A stretch of DNA of 64,000 nucleotides from Verrucomicrobiota bacterium (GTDB lineage Bacteria; Verrucomicrobiota; Verrucomicrobiia; CAIQCK01), in NCBI GenBank assembly GCA_016222825.1, contig JACRQF010000022.1, positions 62,001 through 126,000 of the forward strand, read 5' to 3'. Below, piece after piece: positions 56,535 through 64,000 of this stretch; the first letter of the stretch is position 1; each line of letters opens with the position of its first letter. A program made the translations under genes and the position numbers. The notes under the pieces are model-generated. The model had not been told where the DNA came from. It saw only the letters and a program-made list of their open reading frames with translations, and searched no databases.

Positions 56535-57899
56535 ATGAACGATTCCATGACCCGCAGAAAGCTTTTTCAGATCCTCTCCGCCGCCGGGCTGGGGCCGGCG
56601 TTTGCCAGCCGCGTGGTGGCCGACGAATCCGAGCACAAGGCGAAGAAGAAGCCGGAGATTCAGCCCATCGCCGTCGAAGACAAACCGCGCTATCCCGCAT
56701 TTATCCGCGACGGGAAGGTCATCCAGCCGGAGCGTCCTCTGCCGGTGTTCCAGGAAACCGACGTGCTCGTCGTCGGCGGTGGCGCGGCGGGCTGGGCGGC
56801 GGCGGTGTCGGCGGCTCGCGCGGGCGCGCAGACGATGATCGTCGAGCGTTACGGCTGCTTCGGCGGTTTGTGGACCGGCGGCATCGTGCTCGTCGTCATC
56901 AGCACCCACGCAATGGAGAACGGCCAGATGACACAGGTCGTGCGCGGCGTCGGCGGCGAGTTGCTCGACCGGCACGCGAAGTTCGACAACGCCATCGTCA
57001 ACCGCGGCGAGACGAAGTTCAACCCGACCACCGACCCCGAGGCGACGATGTTCATCATGGACGAGATGATCCAGGAGGCGAAGGTCAAGACGCTCTTCCA
57101 CTGCTGGGCCACCGACGTCATCATGGACGGCGGCGCGGTGCGTGGCGTGGTGTTCGACAGCAAGGCCGGCCGGCAGGCGATCCTCGCGAAGGTGGTCATT
57201 GACACCACCGGCGACGGCGACATTTTCGCGGCGGCGGGCGCGGAGCACGTGCAGCGGCTCCACGCAATCGGGTTGGTGCATCGGCTCGGCAACGTGGACC
57301 GCGCGGACCAGGCGGCATTGAAGAAGGCGGGCATCAAGTCGCTCGGCGCCATCGAGCCGCAGCCGAGCGTCCGCTGGGTGAACCTCCGCGGACCGAGTGC
57401 CAACGGCCTCGACATCAACGAACTGACGCGGCTGCAATTCGAGCATCGGCTCAAGATTTGGAACCAAGTGCAGAAGCAACGCAAGACGCCCGGTGGCGAT
57501 AAGCTTTTCCTGCTGCAAACCGCGCCGCAACTCGGCGTGCGCACGACGCGGTTGCTGGCCGGCGTGCATCAGTTGACCTACCAGGAGATGCGCGAGGCGA
57601 AGAAGTTCAACGACGTGGTCGCGGTTGGCGGCGCGCAGAATGCCAAAACCCCCGGCTGGCCGATTCCCTATGGCGCGTTGCTGCCGAAGAAGCTCGACGG
57701 CTTGCTGACAGCGGGCCGCAGTTTCTCGATGGACGACAAACTGATCGAGGACGGCCGGCTCATCGGCTCGTGCCTGACGACCGGCCACGCGGCGGGTGCA
57801 GCGGCCGCGGTCGCAGTGAAGGATGGCTGCAAACTGCGCGACGTAAGCATCCCGAAAGTCCAGAAGCTGCTCCGAGAGCAAGGCGCGTATCTCGGATAG
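56535..57899 (+). CDS. FAD-dependent oxidoreductase with twin-arginine N-terminus
   Basis: 454 residues. MTRRKLFQILSAAGLG looks like a Tat signal. The dinucleotide-binding motif VLVVGGGAAGWAAAVSAARA and YGCFGGLWTGG place it in the FAD_oxidored type. IDTTGDGDIFAAAG and GLLTAGRSFSMDD complete the FAD-binding pattern. The substrate is unknown. The next gene, a NapH-NapG-like electron carrier, starts 6 bp later, suggesting the two exchange electrons. Confidence 0.87.
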   Translation: MNDSMTRRKLFQILSAAGLGPAFASRVVADESEHKAKKKPEIQPIAVEDKPRYPAFIRDGKVIQPERPLPVFQETDVLVVGGGAAGWAAAVSAARAGAQTMIVERYGCFGGLWTGGIVLVVISTHAMENGQMTQVVRGVGGELLDRHAKFDNAIVNRGETKFNPTTDPEATMFIMDEMIQEAKVKTLFHCWATDVIMDGGAVRGVVFDSKAGRQAILAKVVIDTTGDGDIFAAAGAEHVQRLHAIGLVHRLGNVDRADQAALKKAGIKSLGAIEPQPSVRWVNLRGPSANGLDINELTRLQFEHRLKIWNQVQKQRKTPGGDKLFLLQTAPQLGVRTTRLLAGVHQLTYQEMREAKKFNDVVAVGGAQNAKTPGWPIPYGALLPKKLDGLLTAGRSFSMDDKLIEDGRLIGSCLTTGHAAGAAAAVAVKDGCKLRDVSIPKVQKLLREQGAYLG

Positions 57900-57905
57900 C
57901 TCGCT

Positions 57906-59111
57906 ATGACCACAGAGTCAAACGGGCGCGGCAAGCGGCTGCGCGCGGCGATGCGTTGGCTTGCACTGGCGGTGAGCGTTGCGCTGGTGTTGCCGTGGTG
58001 GGTGATTCCCGTTCCGTTGGCGTCGTTCAGTCCGCTCGTCGCGGCTTGTTCGGCGCTTGCCACGCGAACCGCCGGCTTCATCGTGCTCCTCGGTGTGCCG
58101 GCGCTGGTGCTCGTGCTTCTCAGCCCGCGATGGTTCTGCCGTTACGCGTGCCCCGTCGGATTGTTGCTGGAACTGCAAGGCAAGTTGCGCCCAAAAGCGC
58201 CGCTGCGCTGGTTGCACTGGCCGTTCATCTGCCGCTGGCTCGCGTTGCTGACGCTCGGCGGCGCGTGCGCGGGCTATCCGCTGTTCATCTGGCTCGACCC
58301 GCTCGCCATCTTCAACGGCTTCTTCAGCGCGTGGCGGACGCCGCTCACCATCGCGAGCGTGTGCGCCGGCCTCGCGCTGCCGGCGGCGTTGCTGATTGAT
58401 TTGCTTCTGCCAAAAGTCTGGTGCTCGCGGATCTGTCCGCTGGGCGGGTTGCAGGAGCTGCTCGTGCTTGGCGGACGGCGAGTGCGGCAGTTGCTCCGGC
58501 GCGAGCATCCCGATCACGAACATCCGGCGCGGCTGGGTCGGAGGAGCTTTCTCGTCGCGTGCATCGGCACAGCGGCAGGCGCGCTGACACGAACCGCGCG
58601 GGGCGGAACGCCGCCGTTGCGGCCACCGGGCGCGCTGGATGAGACACGCTTCACCGGCGTCTGTGTGCGTTGCGGAAGCTGCGTGCGCGTCTGCCCGTCA
58701 CGCATTCTGCGGCCTGACTTCGGCGGCCATGGCCTCACGGGGTTGTTCGCACCGGTCGTGAAGTTCACCGAAGGTTACTGCCGCGAGAACTGCAACCGCT
58801 GCAACATGGTCTGTCCCAGCGGAGCGATCACGCGGCTCTCGCTGGCCGAAAAACGCCTGCGCGTCATCGGCCCGGCGGCGGTGGACCTCGACCTTTGCCT
58901 TCTCGCCAACGGCCAGGAATGCACGACCTGCATCCGCGCCTGCCCCTATGAAGCCATCGCGATGGTGGAGACCGACGGAGGTCTTTCGACAAAACCGGTC
59001 GTGGATCTTGCGAAATGCACCGGCTGCGGCGCGTGTGAACTGGCTTGCCCGACGACGCCACGTCCTGCGATCTTCGTTCTGCCGAAACCCGGCGTGCTCA
59101 AGCCGTCATGA
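57906..59111 (+). CDS. NapH-NapG-like fusion with internal twin-arginine motif
   Basis: 401 residues. The first half has about four membrane helices and two CxxxCP motifs (CRYACPVGLL, CSRICPLGGL), like the NapH/MauN membrane component. At residues 210-215 LGRRSF begins a Tat-like segment (R212-R213) followed by a hydrophobic stretch. The second half carries four [4Fe-4S] motifs: CVRCGSCVRVCP, CRENCNRCNMVCP, CTTCIRACP and CTGCGACELACP, like NapG. NapH and NapG are usually separate proteins that carry electrons from quinol to the periplasm. No nitrate reductase is present. Its stop overlaps the next ATG. Confidence 0.83.
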   Translation: MTTESNGRGKRLRAAMRWLALAVSVALVLPWWVIPVPLASFSPLVAACSALATRTAGFIVLLGVPALVLVLLSPRWFCRYACPVGLLLELQGKLRPKAPLRWLHWPFICRWLALLTLGGACAGYPLFIWLDPLAIFNGFFSAWRTPLTIASVCAGLALPAALLIDLLLPKVWCSRICPLGGLQELLVLGGRRVRQLLRREHPDHEHPARLGRRSFLVACIGTAAGALTRTARGGTPPLRPPGALDETRFTGVCVRCGSCVRVCPSRILRPDFGGHGLTGLFAPVVKFTEGYCRENCNRCNMVCPSGAITRLSLAEKRLRVIGPAAVDLDLCLLANGQECTTCIRACPYEAIAMVETDGGLSTKPVVDLAKCTGCGACELACPTTPRPAIFVLPKPGVLKPS

Positions 59112-60265
59112 ACTGGACCTCCCGCGAACGCGTCGTCGCCGCCCTGAATCACCAGGAGCCGGACCGCGTGCCGATTGACATCAATCCCGTGCCGGGCTTC
59201 TACGTGAAGCTCAAGCAGCACCTCGGCCTCCAGATCGAGGAACAGCAGGACATGGGTTTCATGGAGGAAGCGATTCCGCATCCGAAGGTGCTCGCAGCGC
59301 TAGGCGCGGACCTCATCTCCGTGAAGCTCGGCTCCTCCAAAGCTCCGCGCCGTCCGCCGATGCGCGAGGGCCTTGTGATGGACGAGTGGGGCGTCGGCTT
59401 GGAGCGCATCCACCAGCCCGGCGGCGGCAGCTACCTCGAACCGGTCTTTCATCCACTCGCCGATGCGACGCTCGACGATCTGGAAACCTATTCGTGGCCC
59501 GACCCCAACGCGCCGGCTCGCGGCGAAGCGGCGGCGGCGGAAGCGAAACGGTTGTATGAGGACACCGACCTCGCGCTGGTCGGCCGCTTCGGCGGGCCGA
59601 TTGTGCAGACGGCGATCTACCTAATGGGCTTCGAGCGGTGGCTGGAGCGCGCGGCGTGCGAGCCGGAGTTCGCCGGACGGTTGCTCGACAAGATCACCGA
59701 CATCCAGATGACGCTCGACCGCATCGGCCTCGAAGCGGCGGGCCGCTACCTCCAAATCTACAAGATCAGCGGCGACGACATCGGCATGCAGACCGGCCCG
59801 CTCTATTCGCCCGCGATGTTCCGCGAACTGATCCTGCCGCGGCTGCGGCGGCGTTGGACGGCGGCGCGCGAACATCTCAGCCGCGTCAACCCGTCCTGCA
59901 AGATGATGTTCCACAGTTGCGGCGGCATCCGTCCGTTCATCGGCGACTTGATCGCCATCGGCTTGCAGGTGCTCGATCCCGTGCAACCGCTCGCCGCCGG
60001 CATGGACTCGGCGGAACTCAAGCGCGAGTTCGGCGGCCGGCTGACGTTCCACGGCGGCGTGGACGAGCAACGCGTCCTGCCGTTCGGCACGGAGGCGGAC
60101 GTCGTGGCGGAGGTGAAACGCCGCTTGCGCGACTACGCGCCCGGAGGCGGCTACATCCTCGCCCCGTCGCACTACGTCCAAGCCGACACGCCGGCGCCCA
60201 ACATCCTCGCGATGTGCCGCGCCGCGAAAGAATTTGGCCGTTATCCAATCGTATGCTCACCATGA
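59108..60265 (+). CDS. Uroporphyrinogen-decarboxylase-family protein
   Basis: 385 residues, no signal peptide. The start MNWTSRERVVAALNHQEPDR is the hallmark opening of this family. A His-x-Cys motif in MFHSCGG and a later Cys in LAMCRAA resemble the zinc site of corrinoid methyltransferases such as MtaA. LTFHGGVDEQ is also typical. It is more likely a methyltransferase-like enzyme than a haem-synthesis HemE, because the family is broad and no haem genes are nearby. It overlaps both neighbours by 4 bp. Confidence 0.85.
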   Translation: MNWTSRERVVAALNHQEPDRVPIDINPVPGFYVKLKQHLGLQIEEQQDMGFMEEAIPHPKVLAALGADLISVKLGSSKAPRRPPMREGLVMDEWGVGLERIHQPGGGSYLEPVFHPLADATLDDLETYSWPDPNAPARGEAAAAEAKRLYEDTDLALVGRFGGPIVQTAIYLMGFERWLERAACEPEFAGRLLDKITDIQMTLDRIGLEAAGRYLQIYKISGDDIGMQTGPLYSPAMFRELILPRLRRRWTAAREHLSRVNPSCKMMFHSCGGIRPFIGDLIAIGLQVLDPVQPLAAGMDSAELKREFGGRLTFHGGVDEQRVLPFGTEADVVAEVKRRLRDYAPGGGYILAPSHYVQADTPAPNILAMCRAAKEFGRYPIVCSP

Positions 60266-61776
60266 AAACGAAACTCCACTCCCCATCCATCGTGCTAACG
60301 CTTCTCAGCGTCAGTTTGGTCTTCTCACTGCAATCGTCATTCGCCGAGCCGCCGCAGCCGACGCGCGCGCCGCTCGACCGCATCGTGGACCTCAGTATTG
60401 GCGAAACGCAGCAGGCGATGCTCTCCGACGGTTCCACTGCACGCGTGAAGCTGCTCGCAATCGAAGAGTCGCGCGACGCGCTGCGCGACGCCATCCGCAT
60501 AGCGCGGGTTAAAGTGGAAATCAACGGCAAGATCGCCACGCTTACATCCGCCAACTACAACCTCCCCGTCACCATCGGTGGCGTGCAGGTGGATTGCCCG
60601 ATCACCAAAGGTTACTACACCAACAGCAACCGCGACGCGTGGGGCCTCGACAAGGACGCGCGGCTGCGCCTCTGGCCCGTCGGCTCGCCGTGGACGCAGC
60701 CGGGCACGTTTGGCTATCCGCTCAAGGCGCGGTGGTTCGCCAGCGGCACGCAGATGGCCAACGAGCCGTGTTTCGTGGATGGCGGCGAAAAACCTTCCGT
60801 CAAAAAGATCTACTACCACAACGGCCTCGACTTCGGCGGCTGCGAGGGCATGGACGAAGTCGTCGCCGCCGCGGACGGCCTTGTTGTCTCCGCCGCGAAC
60901 GAAACACTGCCCGGCTATGACAACACGCCCGCCCGCGCGCGCGGCGACGTCGTTTATGTGCTGGACGACCGCGGTTGGTATTACCGCTACAGCCATCTCT
61001 TCTCCATCGAGCCGACCATCAAGCCCGGCGTGACCATCAAGCGCGGCCAGAAGATTGGCCTGCTCGGCAAGGAAGGCTCCAGCGGCGGTTGGGCGCACCT
61101 GCACTTCGACATCCATTGCCGCCAGCCCTCCGGCAAATGGGGCACGCAGGAAGGCTATGCTTTCGTGTGGGAAGCCTACGTGCGCGAACACGCTCCGAAG
61201 CTCATCGCCGTTGCCCGCCCGCATCATCTCATCTGGGCCGGCGACAGCGCCACGCTCGACGCCACGAAGTCCTGGAGCGCCGCCGGCAATATCCGCCGCT
61301 ACGACTGGATCTTCACCGACGGTTCCACCGCCGCCGGCCCGAAAGTCACGCGTCGTTACGACCGCGTCGGCACCTACAGCGAGATTCTCAAAGTCACTGA
61401 CGTCACCGGCAACGTCGCCTACGACTTCGCCGTCGTCCAGGTTCTCGACAAGGCGCATCCCGACCAGTTGACGCCCTCCATCCAAGCCGCCTACGCGCCG
61501 TCGCTCGGCATCAAGGCCGGCGAGCCGGTGACGTTCAAGGTCCGCAGCTTCCGCACGACCCACGGCGAGGAAACCTGGAACTTCGGCGACGGCACCGCGC
61601 CCCTGACCGTGAAGTCTGACGGCTGCGTCAAGGCGCTGGCGAAGGACGGTTTCGCCGTCACCAAGCACCGTTTCGCCAAACCCGGCGATTACATCGTGCG
61701 CGTCGAGCGCGCCAACGAGCGCGGCGAAAAAGCCATCGGCCATCTCTGGCTCACCGTCGGCCCCGCGGCGAAATAG
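60262..61776 (+). CDS. Secreted M23-family peptidase with PKD-like domains
   Basis: 504 residues with a signal peptide (MKTKLHSPSIVLTLLSVSLV). The M23 domain (about 170-310) shows YHNGLDFGG and WAHLHFDIH, giving the zinc-binding His-Asp and His-x-His residues of lysostaphin-type peptidases. Two PKD-like beta domains follow (DATKSW to VVQVLD; WNFGDGTAPL onward). It may cut peptidoglycan or other peptides at the surface. Its ATG overlaps the upstream stop. Confidence 0.85.
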   Translation: MKTKLHSPSIVLTLLSVSLVFSLQSSFAEPPQPTRAPLDRIVDLSIGETQQAMLSDGSTARVKLLAIEESRDALRDAIRIARVKVEINGKIATLTSANYNLPVTIGGVQVDCPITKGYYTNSNRDAWGLDKDARLRLWPVGSPWTQPGTFGYPLKARWFASGTQMANEPCFVDGGEKPSVKKIYYHNGLDFGGCEGMDEVVAAADGLVVSAANETLPGYDNTPARARGDVVYVLDDRGWYYRYSHLFSIEPTIKPGVTIKRGQKIGLLGKEGSSGGWAHLHFDIHCRQPSGKWGTQEGYAFVWEAYVREHAPKLIAVARPHHLIWAGDSATLDATKSWSAAGNIRRYDWIFTDGSTAAGPKVTRRYDRVGTYSEILKVTDVTGNVAYDFAVVQVLDKAHPDQLTPSIQAAYAPSLGIKAGEPVTFKVRSFRTTHGEETWNFGDGTAPLTVKSDGCVKALAKDGFAVTKHRFAKPGDYIVRVERANERGEKAIGHLWLTVGPAAK

Positions 61777-61827
61777 CGCGCCAATATCCGCGCTCGCCGG
61801 ACGTTTGTTGGATTGAAGGAGAGCGCC

Positions 61828-64000
61828 ATGAACAACTTGTTTCGTTCGTTCGCCGCCGCCATCGCGGTCGCCGCAATAGGCCCAACCTCATTCGCTGCCG
61901 AACCCGACGCGCCGCTGCTTTTCTGCATCGGCGTCCACGTCGAACCGATGGGCGCGCAGCCGAGCGCGCTCGTTGGCGAAGACGCGGGACGCATGCCGCC
62001 GCAGCCCGGTCCTGACTACAATCGCGGCCCGTTCTTCCTCCGCCACGTCGCCGATCTCCAATCGCTCGCTGCCATCGTTGAGAAACACGGCGGCAAGATG
62101 ACCGTGCAGGCGCAGACACCGTTTACCAGCGTGTGCGTCAAGACCGGCGATCGCATCCTCGCCGACTTCGAGAAGCGTGGCCACGAGATCGCGCTCCATT
62201 TCCACGAGGGCGCGCATCTGGGCCGTAACGGCGGGTCGTTGCCGGTGGAGACGTGGACGGCGGTGATGAAGGAGGAGATCGAGCTGATCAAGAAGGCCGG
62301 TGCGACGCGCGTCCGCTACTGGAGCGGCGGCAATCTCTACCCGAAGGTGCTCGACGCCGCAGCCGCAGCCGGGCTGGATGTGATGAGTGACCACAAGAAC
62401 CCGCGCGTGCAGCGCACGTTCCCGGAGCTTCTGAGCATCCATCCGTGGCGGCCGGCCGGCGGGCCGACGGCGGAGGACATCACGGCCTTCGCCAAACACG
62501 ATCCCACCGGCAGGATCGTTTATCTGCCGGACGGCATCTTCACGCGGACGGACTTCAACTCGATGCGGCGGTCGGAGTTCGCGGGAAGCGAGGCGAAGTA
62601 TTTCGATTTCCTCGCCGACTCGCTGCGCGCGTCGCTGAACGCCGCCCGCGCCGACCGGGTCAATGTCTTCCACATCACGGTCCACGCGGGCGAGTTTCGC
62701 GACGGGCCGGAGGCGGAAAAGCCGTTCGGCGTCATTGACCGTTGGCTGACGGATGCGGTGGATCCGTTGGTGAAAGCGGGCAAGGTGAAGTGGGCAACGC
62801 TTTCTGAGATGGCCGACGCATTCCACGCTTGGGAGAAGAAGAATCCCGGCGTGGAGCCGCGAGCGATGGCGAGCACGCCGCCGCCAACGTTCTTCGCCGT
62901 CCACTGCGAAGCGCATTCCGCGAATCCACCGATGTGGGACGCGCTCTGCCGTTTCGTGGCGATGGCCGACCGCTACAGCGCGAAGCTGACGCTGATGTTC
63001 AACCCGCAGTGGGCCGAGTTCATCTGCCCGGACAAGGAGCGGTTCCAGCGCGTGAAAGCGTGGCAGAAGAACGGCCATGAGGTCGCCGTGCATTACCACA
63101 ACGTCGTTCACGGCGACTGGAACGGTCACACCAACCGCCACGACGAGCGTTACACGCGCGACCGCCGATACCGCGGCACCGTCGCTCCCATGATGGAGTC
63201 GCTCCAGAAGCTCGCCGTGCCGGACACGATGCTGACGATGTGCATGGGGCCGGACGCGCGGTGGGATTCGCTGCGCGAGATCGAGATTGACGAGCTGGAT
63301 TATCCCGACGGCATCCTCTACGACGTGGATGGGATGGATGTCGGCCTCACGCCGCTGATGAAGACGAAGTTCAAGGGCCGCGACCTGTTCCACCTGAAGC
63401 ACCATTTCTTCGCGCCGGATCGCAGGGCGGAGCATCTCGACAAGATCAAGGAGGAGTTTCGCCGCGCGAAACCCGGTGAAGTCCTCGGTGTCGTCACGCA
63501 CGAACAGGATTTCGCGCGCTCGCTGGAGTTTATCGAACGGTGGTTCCAGTTCTGCCGCGAGAACAAGGCGGAGATCAAGACGGTTCGCGACATCGTCAGG
63601 AGCTATCCGCCGGACAAAGTCGTAGAGGTGCCATGCGTGCGCCAGGAAATCGGCTCACTGAGGAAGCCGGAAGGGATTTTCGCGAAGGTGCGGAAGTTTC
63701 ACGAATCGCTCCGGGTTGCGAAAGAAAAAGGCGTGGACACATCCGCGGCAGAGGCGCTCGACCGCCAATCGCGCGAAGCCGCCGGCCGGGGCGACATGGC
63801 CGAAGCGGAGCGGTTGTTGGACAAAGCCACCGAAGCTCTCGGCCAGAAGAAGACCGGCGACGCCGACAATCGCGCCTGCATCACCTTCGCCGTCAACACG
63901 CACGATTGGCCGCATCTGGATGAGAGCGCGGCGACCGTGCTGCGGCTCGTCGGCATCTTCGAGAAGAACAAGGTGCGCGGCGACTTCTATTTCACGCCGC
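61828..64000 (+). CDS. Secreted multi-domain polysaccharide-deacetylase-like protein (3' end cut)
   Basis: At least 724 residues, open at the window edge; AAGGAGAG precedes the ATG by 5 nt. Signal peptide MNNLFRSFAAAIAVAAIG. Three related units can be seen beginning LLFCIGVHVEP, FFAVHCEAHS and ACITFAVNTHD, each like the first strand of a polysaccharide-deacetylase barrel. GHEIALHFHEG and GHEVAVHYHN resemble the metal-binding His region of those barrels. A charged helical linker separates the second and third. The deacetylase assignment is by fold resemblance; the true function is open. Confidence 0.7.
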   Translation, partial: MNNLFRSFAAAIAVAAIGPTSFAAEPDAPLLFCIGVHVEPMGAQPSALVGEDAGRMPPQPGPDYNRGPFFLRHVADLQSLAAIVEKHGGKMTVQAQTPFTSVCVKTGDRILADFEKRGHEIALHFHEGAHLGRNGGSLPVETWTAVMKEEIELIKKAGATRVRYWSGGNLYPKVLDAAAAAGLDVMSDHKNPRVQRTFPELLSIHPWRPAGGPTAEDITAFAKHDPTGRIVYLPDGIFTRTDFNSMRRSEFAGSEAKYFDFLADSLRASLNAARADRVNVFHITVHAGEFRDGPEAEKPFGVIDRWLTDAVDPLVKAGKVKWATLSEMADAFHAWEKKNPGVEPRAMASTPPPTFFAVHCEAHSANPPMWDALCRFVAMADRYSAKLTLMFNPQWAEFICPDKERFQRVKAWQKNGHEVAVHYHNVVHGDWNGHTNRHDERYTRDRRYRGTVAPMMESLQKLAVPDTMLTMCMGPDARWDSLREIEIDELDYPDGILYDVDGMDVGLTPLMKTKFKGRDLFHLKHHFFAPDRRAEHLDKIKEEFRRAKPGEVLGVVTHEQDFARSLEFIERWFQFCRENKAEIKTVRDIVRSYPPDKVVEVPCVRQEIGSLRKPEGIFAKVRKFHESLRVAKEKGVDTSAAEALDRQSREAAGRGDMAEAERLLDKATEALGQKKTGDADNRACITFAVNTHDWPHLDESAATVLRLVGIFEKNKVRGDFYFTP

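Noticed and set aside
56133-57881. A 582-residue open frame on the minus strand
   Set aside because: It is antisense to the Gfo/Idh/MocA and FAD oxidoreductase genes, Arg/His/Leu-rich, and crosses palindrome A.
57906-59111. Activating enzyme for the glycyl-radical protein
   Set aside because: Its Fe-S motifs are ferredoxin-type CxxCxxCxxxCP with membrane helices; the radical-SAM CxxxCxxC motif and fold are absent.

Overview
The window is about 64 kb of GC-rich bacterial chromosome, densely packed on both strands. The gene set points to a Verrucomicrobiota lineage, probably close to Pedosphaera/Limisphaerales. The reasons are nine secreted sulfatases, many Tat-signal sugar enzymes and Gfo/Idh/MocA oxidoreductases, a DUF6259-like protein, a fusion protein with c-type haem motifs and an FGE-like domain, and several short dispersed palindromes. 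The assignment is an inference from gene content; there is no rRNA or tRNA in the window to confirm it.

Layout. 1-10.7 kb: a truncated GH20 hexosaminidase, two large putative glycoside hydrolases, a Tat-signal TIM-barrel protein, two overlapping sulfatases and a NUDIX hydrolase. 10.7-12.3 kb: ilvC with its own promoter and terminator. 12.3-18 kb: a sulfatase, a glycyl-radical enzyme carrying a Tat signal, and a secreted esterase, transcribed away from a GntR regulator; two copies of one perfect palindrome lie on the start codon of the sulfatase and just before that of the regulator. 18-27 kb: a haem-motif/FGE-like fusion, Gfo/Idh/MocA oxidoreductase, a BRO-domain protein, sugar isomerase, deoC and glnS. 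27-39.3 kb, minus strand: a likely sulfated-sugar operon with an lplA-like ligase, two sugar isomerases, two Tat-signal fucose-isomerase-like proteins, three sulfatases, a FucP-like transporter and a YkgJ protein. 39.5-41.1 kb: lysA and a small FmdB-like protein. 41.1-46.6 kb: an eight-gene arsenic operon (arsR-arsC-arsM-acr3-permease-arsE-arsF-arsG) behind a near-consensus promoter. 46.6-64 kb: two Tat-signal Gfo/Idh/MocA proteins, three sulfatases, a lipase-like hydrolase, a FAD oxidoreductase, a NapH-NapG fusion, a UroD-family protein, an M23 peptidase and a truncated polysaccharide-deacetylase-like protein.

How it fits together. Secreted sulfatases and hydrolases would strip sulfate, acetyl and glycosyl groups from complex sulfated glycans. 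Transporters, isomerases, oxidoreductases and an aldolase would then handle the released sugars. The most unusual elements are the Tat-signal glycyl-radical enzyme coupled to a sulfatase, the haem/FGE fusion whose first catalytic Cys position is Asp, the NapH-NapG fusion with an internal twin-arginine motif, and short dispersed repeats that appear to have been taken into coding sequence.
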